64,000 nt of DNA from Streptomyces sp. S.PNR 29 (GCF_030386795.1 NZ_JANUQM010000004.1:310001-374000), one strand, 5' to 3'. Counted from the first letter of the stretch, positions 23,844-31,864 are shown. Program-made: numbers and translations. Notes: generated from the sequence alone by a model not told the origin.

Positions 23844-24041
23844 GGAGACAGTCTCCCAGCCCGTGCCCCGGCGACCCAATCCGACCTCGCACGTCAGGGT
23901 CGTACGACCGCCACCGGCACCTGCGGAGGAGCCGACCCGGAGATGTCCCTGATGTCCCGCCGGGGCATGGCCGCCGGGGTCGGGGAGGTGCAGGATGGAA
24001 GGGACGAAGTGCCCCTGCCCGACCGAGCCCTGGAGGACCGG

Positions 24042-24482
24042 ATGATTGCCGAGACCGTCTGCTCCGCCGTGTCCGCGGCCGGCCTGGGCATCGCGGCGGT
24101 CACCGCGTACCGCAGGCGTTTCCTGACCGCGGTCCGTATCGCCGCCTACTCGCTCGTCCCCCTCGGCCTGGTGATGACCGGGGTGGTCGACTGGCTGGCC
24201 GACACCGCCTTCAGCCCGACCGCCTGGGCGGGCTTCGGGGTGCTCGGCGTCTCCTGGCTGCTCTTCGCCACCACGCGGTCCGTGGAGCGCCGCCGCGGCG
24301 GCACCCGCAAGGAGCGCAGGGAGGCCCGGGCCGCCGCCGGCCGGCCCGATGTGGTGCCTCCGGCGGCCTCGGCGCCCTCCCTGGGGCCCGGCTCCCGCCC
24401 GGCGGCCCGCCCCGCGAGCGCGCCCCGTGCCGAGGACGACTTCAGCGACATCGAGGCCATCCTCAAGAAGCACGGCATATGA
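24042..24482 (+). CDS. Two-helix membrane protein with charged tail, 146 aa
   Basis: No function recognised. Hydrophobic segments: VCSAVSAAGLGIAAVTAY, RIAAYSLVPLGLVMTGVVDWLA and AWAGFGVLGVSWLLFATT. After residue about 80 comes a basic stretch (RRRGGTRKERREAR), a Pro/Ala-rich linker and an acidic end DDFSDIEAILKKHGI that resembles a short protein-docking helix. ATG 24042 follows GGAGG by 5 nt. The same end motif could contact a cytosolic partner, but none is identified. Confidence 0.78.
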   Translation: MIAETVCSAVSAAGLGIAAVTAYRRRFLTAVRIAAYSLVPLGLVMTGVVDWLADTAFSPTAWAGFGVLGVSWLLFATTRSVERRRGGTRKERREARAAAGRPDVVPPAASAPSLGPGSRPAARPASAPRAEDDFSDIEAILKKHGI

Positions 24483-24668
24483 GGAAGCCTGGCCGGAAGA
24501 ACACGGCTGGCATATGAGATCCCGAAGCAGGAGAAACGACACAGTCCGTCCCGTGGGCGTCCGGAAGCGATCACAACCTGAACCGGAGATCGCGGAACCA
24601 GCGAGCTCCCGTTCTTCCCTGGGCGCTGATCGCGTGGGGCACATCGACTGCGCCATCATCGGCGCGAC

Positions 24669-24821
24669 ATGCTGGACACGACACAGAGCGAGGCCGCGCC
24701 GCCGCAGGACGAGCCGCGCGGCTGCCTTTTCGCCCTTTCCCAACCACCGCTGATGATCTTCCTTGCGGTGATCGGGGGTCTCCTGCTCACGGCTGCGTTG
24801 CACGACCTGCTGTTGCTGTGA
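24669..24821 (+). CDS. 50-aa single-pass membrane protein
   Basis: ATG 24669 to TGA 24821. The N-terminal half is hydrophilic with Pro/Asp/Glu (QSEAAPPQDEPRGC), followed by FALSQPPLMIFLAVIGG and LLLTAALHDLLLL, one membrane helix ending in a Leu run. Codon third positions are mostly G/C and the peptide has a clean topology, which argues for a real gene. No ribosome site is visible, so it may be leaderless. Function unknown. Confidence 0.5.
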   Translation: MLDTTQSEAAPPQDEPRGCLFALSQPPLMIFLAVIGGLLLTAALHDLLLL

Positions 24822-24896
24822 GCCGTACCCGCGCTCCCCGGCGCCACCCGCCGGGGAACGCGTCAGCAGGGTGGTCCGCTGTGGCCGGGACCGACG

Positions 24897-25454
24897 TCAG
24901 CCCGCCGCCTCCTTGCGCCGCGCCCGGTACGCGGCCACATGCAGGCGGTTGCCGCACGTGCGGCTGTCGCAGTACCGCCGTGAGCGGTTGCGGGAGAGGT
25001 CGACGAAGGCCCGCCGGCAGTCGGGAGCCTCGCAGCGTCGCAGTCGCTCCTGCTCCCCGGCTACCACGAAGAACGCCAGCGCCATCCCGCAGTCGGCCGC
25101 CAGGTGATCGGCGACGGAGGCGCCGGGCGCGAAGTAGTGCACGTGCCAGTCGTAGCCGTCGTGGTCCGTGAGGCGGGGGGTGGTGCCTGCCGCGGCGACC
25201 AGTTCGTTGATCAGCCCGGCGGCGGTACGGGCGTCGGGGGCCGCGAAGACCGCGGCGAACCGCCCGCGCACCTTGCGCACCGCCGAGAGGTCGAACTCCG
25301 AGAGGTGCCCGACGTCGCTCACTTCGTGCTTTCGTACGAACGCCTCAAGGGTCGCGACATCCGGCAGTCCCTCCGGCGTCGTCTCCTCCGGTGCGGTGTT
25401 CACCAGATCCACCACGGTGTCGAGGGCGCACCGGGTGTCGTGGGTGATCAGCAC
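24897..25454 (-). CDS. CGNR zinc-finger transcriptional regulator, 185 aa
   Basis: The C-terminal 45 residues carry the CGNR motif: CEAPDCRRAFVDLSRNRSRRYC, then DSRTCGNRLHVAAYRARRK, with Cys pairs for one zinc and a basic DNA-binding end. The N-terminal 130 residues are the ABATE-type ligand domain (LVNTAPEETTPEGLPDVATLEAFVRKH). The family comprises actinobacterial stress-inducible regulators. GTG 25454 lies 6 nt after AGGGAG; the open frame continues far upstream through low-complexity text that is not coding. It is downstream of the gene-poor 25.5-26.3 kb region and shares no operon with ssgB that can be proved. Confidence 0.88.
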   Translation of the reverse strand: MLITHDTRCALDTVVDLVNTAPEETTPEGLPDVATLEAFVRKHEVSDVGHLSEFDLSAVRKVRGRFAAVFAAPDARTAAGLINELVAAAGTTPRLTDHDGYDWHVHYFAPGASVADHLAADCGMALAFFVVAGEQERLRRCEAPDCRRAFVDLSRNRSRRYCDSRTCGNRLHVAAYRARRKEAAG

Positions 25455-26267
25455 GTTTCGCTCCCTGGCCTGGGGTCCGGGCGGGCGCCCGCCGATGCTG
25501 GCCGATGGTAACGGCTTCCACAACAACGGCACCGGCCTCGGCCCGACCTCCGCCCACACTTGCCGATACAACGCGACGACCACCACGCGGGTTCCCACGG
25601 CCACACCGCACCGCGACCACCAGGCCGCAGGCGCGGCCCCTGCGGAAGCCACCGAGCGGCAGCCCAGCGCCGCCCGTTCGCGGCGGCGAGACCCGGGGGG
25701 CGGATCGATCGGGCCGGGTTCGACAGTCGGCGTGGTGCGGCGAGTGCGCATCGCTGCCGGCGGGGTTGGCCGGCGCGGTGGTGGGTGGTGTTGCGGTTTG
25801 GTGGTGGGTGGTGCCTCGGTGCGGTGTCGGGTGGTGGTGTGCTGGGTTCGGTGGTGCGGTGTCGGGTGGTGGTGTGCTGGGTTCGGTGGTGCGGTGTCGG
25901 GTGGTCGTGTCCTGGGCGGAACCGCCCGTCGATTCCGCACCCCGGCCACCCGCGTCCGCGTCCCCGGAACCGGCCCTGGACAGTCATGCCGCCGGGGCGG
26001 GCGGGTGCGCGTGGCCGGCGCCCCCGTAGCGCCGGGCCGCCCGCCCTCACCGCCCTCAGCCGCAGGCCGCAGCCCCCGGCTACCCAGCGAGTACCGAGCC
26101 TTCAGCCGACCCCGAGCCCGGCTCCCGCGCACCGAGCACACACAACCGACGCCGCCCCGCGAAGCGCTCCACGGTGACGGCGACCGGTGTGTGCCGTATG
26201 CGGTTGTCCCAGCCCGAGCCGTCACCCCGAGTCGACGGCGCCGGGCGGCTTCGCGAGGAGTTGCGAC
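25455..26267. other. 813-nt stretch without a supported gene
   Basis: Long open frames exist on both strands only because of base composition; their translations are Pro/Thr/His/Arg or Gly/Val/Trp runs. The part 25770-25915 is strongly G+T-rich on the plus strand and holds a 35-bp tandem repeat. It lies upstream of the CGNR gene and downstream of ssgB, so it may carry their regulatory ends or decayed sequence. Confidence 0.6.
25818..25917. repeat. 35-bp tandem repeat, about 3 copies, GT-rich
   Basis: GCGGTGTCGGGTGGT recurs at 25821, 25856 and 25891, an exact 35-bp period. Copies 1 and 2 are nearly identical and copy 3 has three to four changes. The GG tracts could form a G-quadruplex on the plus strand. 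Confidence 0.8.
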
Positions 26268-26681
26268 CTAGCTTTCCGCCAGGATGTGCGAGAGCTCCTG
26301 ATCGAGATCGAAGTGCCGGTGCTCCGTGCCGGGAGGCACGGCGGCGTCGGTCCGCTTCAGGAAGGACTCCAGGGCCCTTGCCGGGGCCTCAAGCAGGGCC
26401 TCCCCCTCCGGGGAGCTCAGGGCGATGCACACGACGCCCTGACCATGGCTGCGCGACGGCCAGACACGGACGTCGCCGGTTCCCGTGGGACGGTGAAGCC
26501 CCTCGGCGAGGAGGTCGCGGGCGAACACCCACTCGACGGTCTCCTCGGCTCCGGTGTGGAAGGTGGCGTGCACGGCGTAGGGGTCGGCCGTGTCGTACCG
26601 CAGGCCTGCGGGGACAGGCAGGGAGGACTCGCTCGACACAACGAGGCGCAGGTGCAGCTCGCAGCTGACCGTGGTGTTCAT
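26268..26681 (-). CDS. ssgB: Sporulation cell-division protein SsgB, 137 aa
   Basis: I recognise this as SsgB, the SsgA-like protein found in all sporulating actinobacteria; the text MNTTVSCELHLRLVVSSE, PYAVHATFHTGAEETVEWVF and RVWPSRSHGQGVVCIALS is essentially invariant in Streptomyces. SsgB recruits FtsZ to future septation sites in aerial hyphae together with SsgA. The start is ATG 26681 (137 aa); an in-frame ATG further upstream would add a non-conserved basic extension. No good Shine-Dalgarno site is visible. In S. coelicolor transcription depends on the stress sigma factor SigH. Confidence 0.96.
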   Translation of the reverse strand: MNTTVSCELHLRLVVSSESSLPVPAGLRYDTADPYAVHATFHTGAEETVEWVFARDLLAEGLHRPTGTGDVRVWPSRSHGQGVVCIALSSPEGEALLEAPARALESFLKRTDAAVPPGTEHRHFDLDQELSHILAES

Positions 26682-26740
26682 AAGCGCCAGGGCCTTTCGC
26701 TCAGTGTGCGCTCGGGGATTCGCACGTCGGCGAAATCGAC

Positions 26741-26766
26741 ATGCCACCTACGGTGCCGTTGTAAAC
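26741..26766 (-). promoter_or_regulatory. Candidate SigH-type promoter of ssgB
   Basis: On the minus strand GTTT (26766-26763) and GGTGGCAT (26748-26741) are separated by 14 nt, loosely fitting the GTTT / GGGTAT pattern of SigB-like factors. Only ssgB dependence on SigH is established; the match here is imperfect. Confidence 0.3.
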
Positions 26767-26872
26767 CCCTCTGAGTGTTTTGGGTGCCTTTACGTAACTC
26801 TTCCGGCCGAGAGATCGTTGTCGATGTGCGGCCATTCCGGTGACTCGTTTCCCTCGGGTAGGGTTTGGCCGT

Positions 26873-27325
26873 ATGAATACGGGGAGTAACGAGCCGGGCG
26901 AGGTAGCCGTGGCATCCGACGAGACGAGGACGGACGAGACGCAGGGCGAACGGGAGCTGGGTTCCAGGGCGCCGGAATTCATCAAGGCGCGCCGCATGCT
27001 GCACCTGAGCTGGCAGGTCGGGATCTTCATCGTCGGCCTCGCCGTGGTGGTCGCCGGCATCATCATGCTCCCGCTGCCCGGACCCGGCTGGGTGGTGATC
27101 TTCGGCGGCATGGCGATCTGGGCGACCGAGTTCGTCTGGGCCCAGCTGGTGTTGCGCTGGACCAAGCGCAAGGTCACCGAGGCGGCCCAGCGTGCCCTCG
27201 ATCCCAAGGTCCGCCGCCGCAACATCATCCTGACGTCGATCGGCCTCGTGATCGTGGGCGTACTCGTCGGCATCTACGTGTGGAAGTTCGGCATCGTCAT
27301 GCCCTGGAAGATCAAGGACCAGTGA
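26873..27325 (+). CDS. TIGR02611-type small membrane protein, 150 aa
   Basis: About 40 hydrophilic N-terminal residues rich in Glu/Asp/Thr, then two helices close together (VGIFIVGLAVVVAGIIMLPLPGPGW, VVIFGGMAIWATEFVWAQLVL), a basic cytosolic loop (RWTKRKVTEAAQRALDPKVRRR), and a last helix NIILTSIGLVIVGVLVGIYVW. The PLPGPGW turn is characteristic of the family, whose function is unknown. TAGGGT (26859-26864) lies 8 nt before ATG 26873, suggesting a leaderless transcript; GTG 26909 after GAGG is the alternative start. Divergent from ssgB. Confidence 0.85.
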   Translation: MNTGSNEPGEVAVASDETRTDETQGERELGSRAPEFIKARRMLHLSWQVGIFIVGLAVVVAGIIMLPLPGPGWVVIFGGMAIWATEFVWAQLVLRWTKRKVTEAAQRALDPKVRRRNIILTSIGLVIVGVLVGIYVWKFGIVMPWKIKDQ

Positions 27326-27389
27326 CGGGAGCCCGGCCCGCGCTGGTCACAGGCACCCCCTGACATCGGGTAATGTTCTTCCTGCACCC

Positions 27390-27461
27390 GGGCGATTAGC
27401 TCAGTGGGAGAGCGCTTCGTTCACACCGAAGAGGTCACTGGTTCGAACCCAGTATCGCCCA
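27390..27461 (+). tRNA. tRNA-Val (CAC), copy 1
   Basis: 72-nt cloverleaf: acceptor GGGCGAT/ATCGCCC, D arm AGCTCAGTGGGAGAGC, loop TTCACAC with anticodon CAC, T arm CTGGTTCGAACCCAG. CCA is not encoded. TAATGT at 27371-27376 is a likely -10 box, without a clear -35. Confidence 0.95.
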
Positions 27462-27470
27462 CCCGGAAAC

Positions 27471-27504
27471 GGCGGCCCGCCTGCGACATCGCAGGCGGGC
27501 CGCC
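27471..27504 (+). terminator. Terminator of tRNA-Val (CAC) copy 1
   Basis: 15-bp GC stem (27471-27485 with 27490-27504) and an ACAT loop, 9 nt after the tRNA. Confidence 0.85.
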
Positions 27505-27660
27505 GTCGTCTGCATCGCGCGGTTGCCCGACGAGGACGGATGTCCTGCGCCGGGGGAGGGCGGATATCCCACTTCCGGCAGCGAGCCCCCGGGAACCCGT
27601 TCGCCGGCCGACGATGCGCCTGCGGGCGCGCTCGCCCATCCGACAGTGCGACCAGAAGAA

Positions 27661-27765
27661 CCCGCCGCGCCATTCCGAGGGTTCGCCCTGAGGGACCCGC
27701 CGCGCTGTTCCGAGGGTTCGCCCCGAAGCACCCGCCGCACTGTTCCGACGGCTCGCCGCGCGAGA
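27661..27765. repeat. 35-bp direct repeats, 3 copies, in a gene-free gap
   Basis: The gap 27505-27941 has no supported gene. CCCGCCGCGC begins units at 27661, 27696 and 27731, exactly 35 bp apart, and a decayed fourth unit starts at 27766. Units 1 and 2 share TTCCGAGGGTTCGCCC; unit 3 differs at several positions. Confidence 0.8.
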
Positions 27766-27941
27766 CCCACGGCGCCGTCGTCTTTCAGTCCCTCGCGAGG
27801 TTCGTGTGATCCGCTGAGCCCCGTTCGGTCCGCCGACCGGACGGCGCCTCACCTGCGGCGTCACGCCACCCGGCCCCTGGGCCCGCCTCCCCGCGGCGCC
27901 CAGTTGCAGGGCTGCTCGGTAAGAAATTCTTGTCTGAATCA

Positions 27942-27970
27942 TTGACGCACCCTCAGCCCCTCCGTACCTT
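27942..27970 (+). promoter_or_regulatory. Promoter of the sugar ABC operon
   Basis: TTGACG (27942-27947) and TACCTT (27965-27970) are separated by the optimal 17 nt, one of the best HrdB-type promoters in the window. Transcription would start near 27977, giving a 60-nt leader. Confidence 0.75.
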
Positions 27971-27978
27971 GTGCCAGC

Positions 27979-28001
27979 AAGCGCTTACTTGAAACGATTC
28001 A
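27979..28001 (+). promoter_or_regulatory. LacI-type operator-like palindromes at the transcription start
   Basis: AAGCGCTT (27979-27986) is a perfect palindrome with the CG centre typical of LacI-family operators. TGAAACGATTCA (27990-28001) is a second CG-centred near-palindrome. Both lie just downstream of the predicted start, where a bound repressor would block the sugar operon. No lacI-type gene is in the window. Confidence 0.55.
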
Positions 28002-28036
28002 TGCAGCCGCTGCGACGCTGCGGGGAGGGGCCAACG

Positions 28037-29326
28037 GTGGGAACCGGCAGGAATGTTGAGAGGCGTACGGTTCTGAAGGCGGCCGGGGCCGCGGCGGCCA
28101 CGCTCGGGCTTGCCGCGACGACCGGGTGTGGCGGCGATAGTGGCGGTTCCGGCGACGGAACGGTGACCCTCCGTTACGCGTGGTGGGGCGGCGAGCCGCG
28201 CACGATCGCCATCAAGAAGACGATCGCGCTCTTCGAGAAGAAGTACCCGAAGATCAAGATCAAGCCTGAATTCACCGACTACGAGGCGTTCTGGGAGAGG
28301 TTCCAGACCCAGGCCTCCGGCGGAAATCCGCCGGACGTTTTCCAGAATGCTGTCGGCTTCCTGCGTAAGTACGACAAGCGTGGTGTCCTTATGGATCTCA
28401 AGACGCAGGCGGACGCGGGGAATCTGAGACTGGAGAACTTCCGCAACGGCGTTCTGACGGCCGGCCAGGCCGACGGCAAGCAACTCGGCGTACCCGTCGG
28501 TGCCAACACCATGGCGCTCGTCATCGACCTCAAGGCCTTCAAGAAGGCGGGCGTGGAGGCGCAGTTCGGCTGGACCTGGGACGAGTACTTCGACGCGCTG
28601 CAGACCATCCAGGACAAGCTGAAGATCGCCGGTGACACCGGCTACTTCAGCATCATGTACCTCTACGACCTGTACCTGCGGCAGAACGGCAAGGCCTTCT
28701 TCACCGACTCCGACCTCGGCTTCACCGAGGACGATCTCACGCAGTGGTGGGAGGACGGCTACAAGCGTGTGAAGTCCGGGCTCGTCGCCGACCCGAAGAA
28801 GGTCGAGCAGGTCAAGCCCAAGTCCGCCCTCTCGGCTGGGCTCGCCGCCTCCGAGTTCACCTGGGACAACTTCTCCATCCGCTACGAGGGCGAGGGCGAG
28901 TCGGACTACGGACTCGCGCCGATCCCCACCACGAACGGCAAGGACACCGGCCAGTACCTCGGCTCGCTGATGCTCAGCGCCTTCTCCGGGACCAAGCACC
29001 CCAAGGAAGTCGCCCAGTTCATCGACTTCATGGTCCACGACCCCGAGGTCGGCAAGATCATGGGCTACGACCGCGGCATCCTCGCCACCACCGAGCAGTA
29101 CGACGCGTTCACGCCCACCGACGACACCAACAAGGGCGTCAAGGCGTACGAGGAGGAGGTCGCCAAGGCGGGAGTCCTGGGGAAGATCACCCCGCACCCG
29201 TCCGGCGCCGACGTCATCGAGGCGGCGTTCCTGCGGATCGGCGGCGAGGTCGCCCAGGGCAAGACCAAGCCCGCCGACGCCGCCAAGAAGCTGTTCAGCG
29301 AGGCCAAGGCCGCGTTCGCGGGCTGA
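28037..29326 (+). CDS. Sugar ABC transporter substrate-binding lipoprotein, 429 aa
   Basis: Family-1 extracellular solute-binding protein. The signal peptide has the twin Arg RRTVLKAAG (residues 9-17) and a lipobox ending at Cys31 (ATTGC), so it is probably exported folded by Tat and lipidated. The mature chain starts TLRYAWWGGEPRTIAIKKTI, with a hinge region GVPVGANTMALVIDLKAFKKAG typical of oligosaccharide binders. GTG 28037 follows GGAGGGG by 6 nt. First gene of a run with two permeases, a YesL-like protein and a polysaccharide-lyase-like gene, so the ligand is probably a pectin-derived oligosaccharide (inference). Confidence 0.92.
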   Translation: MGTGRNVERRTVLKAAGAAAATLGLAATTGCGGDSGGSGDGTVTLRYAWWGGEPRTIAIKKTIALFEKKYPKIKIKPEFTDYEAFWERFQTQASGGNPPDVFQNAVGFLRKYDKRGVLMDLKTQADAGNLRLENFRNGVLTAGQADGKQLGVPVGANTMALVIDLKAFKKAGVEAQFGWTWDEYFDALQTIQDKLKIAGDTGYFSIMYLYDLYLRQNGKAFFTDSDLGFTEDDLTQWWEDGYKRVKSGLVADPKKVEQVKPKSALSAGLAASEFTWDNFSIRYEGEGESDYGLAPIPTTNGKDTGQYLGSLMLSAFSGTKHPKEVAQFIDFMVHDPEVGKIMGYDRGILATTEQYDAFTPTDDTNKGVKAYEEEVAKAGVLGKITPHPSGADVIEAAFLRIGGEVAQGKTKPADAAKKLFSEAKAAFAG

Positions 29327-29340
29327 GGGGACGTACCACC

Positions 29341-30297
29341 ATGACGCTCGTCAAGGAAGCGCCCGCGCGCCCGGCGGGGAAGCGGTCCTCCGCTCCCCTC
29401 GCCGGGCGGCGCGGGCGGCGCCGCGAGAACCTCGCCGGCTATCTGTTCATGTCGCCGTGGATCGCGGGGTTCCTGCTGCTCACAGCGGGACCGATGATCG
29501 CGTCGCTGTACTACGCGTTCACCAGTTACAACCTGTTCACGCCGCCCCAGTGGGTGGGGCTCGACAATTTCACGACCATGTTCCAGGACCCGCGCTGGCA
29601 GAAGTCGGTCCAGGTCACGCTGAAGTACGTCGTCGTGGCCACACCACTGAAGCTGCTGCTCGCGCTGGGCGTCGCGCTGCTGCTCGCGCAGAGCCGGCGC
29701 GGGCAGGGGCTGTACCGGGCCGCGTTCTACATGCCCTCGCTCATCGGCGCCAGCGTCTCCGTGGGTTTCGTGTGGCGGGCGCTGTTCTCGGACGACGCGA
29801 TCGTGGACCGTACACAGAAGATCTTCGGTCTCGACGTGGGGGGCTGGATCGGCAACCCGGACTACGTCATCTACGCTCTGGTGGCCCTGAGCATCTGGCA
29901 GTTCGGTGCCCCGATGGTCATCTTCCTGGCCGGCCTCAAGCAGGTGCCGCGGGAGCTGTACGAGGCCGCCGAGATGGACGGAGCGGGTCCCCTCCGCAGG
30001 TTCTGGAACATCACGCTGCCGATGATCTCCCCGGTGCTGTTCTTCAACGTGCTGCTGGAGTCCATCCACGCGTTCCAGGTGTTCGGTTCCGCGTATGTCG
30101 TCTCCGACACCCGGTGCGGGCCCGCCGACGCCACGCTCGTCTACACCTGTTACCTGTACCAGAAGGGCTTCAAGGAGGCCCAGATGGGCTTCGCCTCCGC
30201 GATGGCCTGGACGCTGGTGGTCGCGGTGGCGCTCGTCACGGCGGTCCTGTTCTGGTCGCAGAAGAAATGGGTGCACTACGAGGAGGCCGCCAAGTGA
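29341..30297 (+). CDS. Sugar ABC transporter permease 1 (MalF-like), 318 aa
   Basis: A basic cytosolic start (AGKRSSAPLAGRRGRRREN), then six helices beginning with LAGYLFMSPWIAGFLLLTAG. The EAA loop ELYEAAEMDGAGPLRRFWNITLPMISP docks the ATPase. As in other actinobacterial sugar importers no ATP-binding gene is in the operon; a shared MsiK-type ATPase encoded elsewhere is the usual partner. The GTGA overlap with the next permease gene couples their translation. ATG 29341, 10 nt after GAGGGG. Confidence 0.93.
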   Translation: MTLVKEAPARPAGKRSSAPLAGRRGRRRENLAGYLFMSPWIAGFLLLTAGPMIASLYYAFTSYNLFTPPQWVGLDNFTTMFQDPRWQKSVQVTLKYVVVATPLKLLLALGVALLLAQSRRGQGLYRAAFYMPSLIGASVSVGFVWRALFSDDAIVDRTQKIFGLDVGGWIGNPDYVIYALVALSIWQFGAPMVIFLAGLKQVPRELYEAAEMDGAGPLRRFWNITLPMISPVLFFNVLLESIHAFQVFGSAYVVSDTRCGPADATLVYTCYLYQKGFKEAQMGFASAMAWTLVVAVALVTAVLFWSQKKWVHYEEAAK

Positions 30298-31166
30298 CCA
30301 CCGCCACCAGCCCTGCCGTGCGCACCGCGAACGAGCGGCGGCGCATCGGATCGATCGCCTGGCACGTGGGCGCGCTCGTCGTCCTCGCGGTCGTCCTGTA
30401 TCCCGTGATCTGGGTGGTCGGTGCCTCGTTCAAGCCGAGCAAGGACATCATCGCCAGCCTCGACCTGCTGCCCGCCAAGCCGGTCTGGGCGAACTTCTCG
30501 GGGCTCGCCGACGGCATCTCCGGCATCTCCATCAGCAGCTTCTTCGTGAACTCGCTGCTGTACGCGGTCCTCGCCGTGGTCGGTGTCGTGGTGTCCAGCT
30601 CGCTGACCGCCTACGCCTTCGCCAAGATCCGGTTCGCCGGGCGGAACCTGCTGTTCACGCTGATGATCGGCACGCTGTTGCTGCCGTATCACGTCCTGCT
30701 CATCCCGCAGTACGTGATGTTCCGCAAGCTGGAGCTCACCGACACGCTGGTGCCGCTCGTGGCGGGCAAGTTCCTGGCGACGGAGGCGTTCTTCGTCTTC
30801 CTGATGGTCCAGTTCATGCGCGGGCTGCCGCGCGAGCTGGACGAGGCCGCCAAGCTCGATGGCTGTGGGCACTTGAGGACCTACTGGTCCATCGTGCTGC
30901 CGCTGAGCCGCCCCGCCGTCATCACCAGCGCCATCTTCACCTTCATCAACGCCTGGAACGACTTCATGGGGCCGTTGATCTACCTCAACACCCCCGAGAA
31001 TTACACCGTTTCGCTCGGCCTGATGATGTTCCGCGACCAGGAGGGCATCTCCAACTACGGCAGCATGATCGCGATGTCGCTGGTGGCGCTGGTGCCGGTC
31101 ATCGCCTTCTTCATGGCCTTCCAGCGCTACCTCATCGACGGCATGGCGACCTCCGGACTGAAGTGA
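30294..31166 (+). CDS. Sugar ABC transporter permease 2 (MalG-like), 290 aa
   Basis: Six helices starting with HVGALVVLAVVLYPVIWVVGASF; the segment SFKPSKDI and the EAA loop ELDEAAKLDGCGHLRTYWSIVLPLSRPA are characteristic of MalG-type subunits. NAWNDFMGPLIYLN and the end YLIDGMATSGLK (the RFLVEGLTAGAVKG equivalent) confirm the family. It forms the heterodimeric channel with the preceding permease. GTG 30294 overlaps that gene's stop. Confidence 0.93.
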   Translation: MTTATSPAVRTANERRRIGSIAWHVGALVVLAVVLYPVIWVVGASFKPSKDIIASLDLLPAKPVWANFSGLADGISGISISSFFVNSLLYAVLAVVGVVVSSSLTAYAFAKIRFAGRNLLFTLMIGTLLLPYHVLLIPQYVMFRKLELTDTLVPLVAGKFLATEAFFVFLMVQFMRGLPRELDEAAKLDGCGHLRTYWSIVLPLSRPAVITSAIFTFINAWNDFMGPLIYLNTPENYTVSLGLMMFRDQEGISNYGSMIAMSLVALVPVIAFFMAFQRYLIDGMATSGLK

Positions 31167-31170
31167 GGCG

Positions 31171-31767
31171 GTGACCTTGGCGCAAGCGCGCGTGAAGGCA
31201 CGCAAGGAATCCGTGTTCGGCGAACGCTTCGCGGTTTTCGCCGAATGCCTGCTCACCGGCGTCTGGATCGCCGTGGCCTCACTCGGCGTGGTCACCTACC
31301 CGGCCGCCTTCGCCGCCGGCGCGCGGCATCTGCGCCGGCGGACCGCGCACCAGGGCGGCGGCTGGCGGGAGTTCGTCACGGACTTCCGTACGGCGGTGCG
31401 CGGCGGATGGCCGGCCGGTCTGGCCGGGTGGGCCGCGGTGGCCGCGGTCTGGGTGGACGTCCAGGCCGCGAGAGCCGGGATCCCCGGCGGGACGCTCGTC
31501 GGGGCCGTCGGCCTGTTCGCGCTGATCGGGCTCGCCGTGGCCGGGCTGCGTGCCGCGGCGGTCTGGACTCCGGACGCCCGCTGGCGCGCGCTGCTCGCCG
31601 CGGCGGGCCGCCGGACCGTCCTGGACCCCGCCGGGTCCTTCCTCATCGTCTGCGGACTCGCCGTCGTGGCCCTGTCCGCATGGTTCGTCACCCCGCTGGC
31701 GGTCCCCGTCCTCGGGGCCGTCGCGGCGGCGGCCGTCGCCGTGGAGGAGCGGTACCGGCACCGCTGA
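31171..31767 (+). CDS. YesL-like (DUF624) membrane protein, 198 aa
   Basis: Four to five helices: FAVFAECLLTGVWIAVASLGVVTY with AAFAAGARHLRR right after it, AGLAGWAAVAAVWVDV, LVGAVGLFALIGLAVAGLRA and FLIVCGLAVVALSAWFVTPLAVPVLG. The pattern L-x-Y/P-A-x-F-A-A/A-x-R-H resembles the YesL family, whose genes sit beside sugar ABC transporters, including the yes genes for rhamnogalacturonan use in Bacillus. Function of YesL is unknown. GTG 31171 starts 4 nt after the permease stop, so it belongs to the same operon. Family call is by pattern only. Confidence 0.72.
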   Translation: MTLAQARVKARKESVFGERFAVFAECLLTGVWIAVASLGVVTYPAAFAAGARHLRRRTAHQGGGWREFVTDFRTAVRGGWPAGLAGWAAVAAVWVDVQAARAGIPGGTLVGAVGLFALIGLAVAGLRAAAVWTPDARWRALLAAAGRRTVLDPAGSFLIVCGLAVVALSAWFVTPLAVPVLGAVAAAAVAVEERYRHR

Positions 31768-31864
31768 CGGGCGGTGCCCTCGTACAAGGCCGGCGTCCGA
31801 GGCGCCGTACCTCTCTCTGTCATGCCCTTGACCACCCCCTTGCCCCCGCACGGAAGGAAAGGCC

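Noticed and set aside
25455-26225. Upstream open extension of the CGNR gene and plus-strand frames in the same stretch
   Set aside because: The text is Pro/Thr/His runs produced by the GT-rich repeats; a good ribosome site and the conserved domain support the start at 25454.
25818-27765. CRISPR array suggested by the 35-bp periodic repeats
   Set aside because: Units are directly adjacent with no unique spacers between them, and no cas genes are present.
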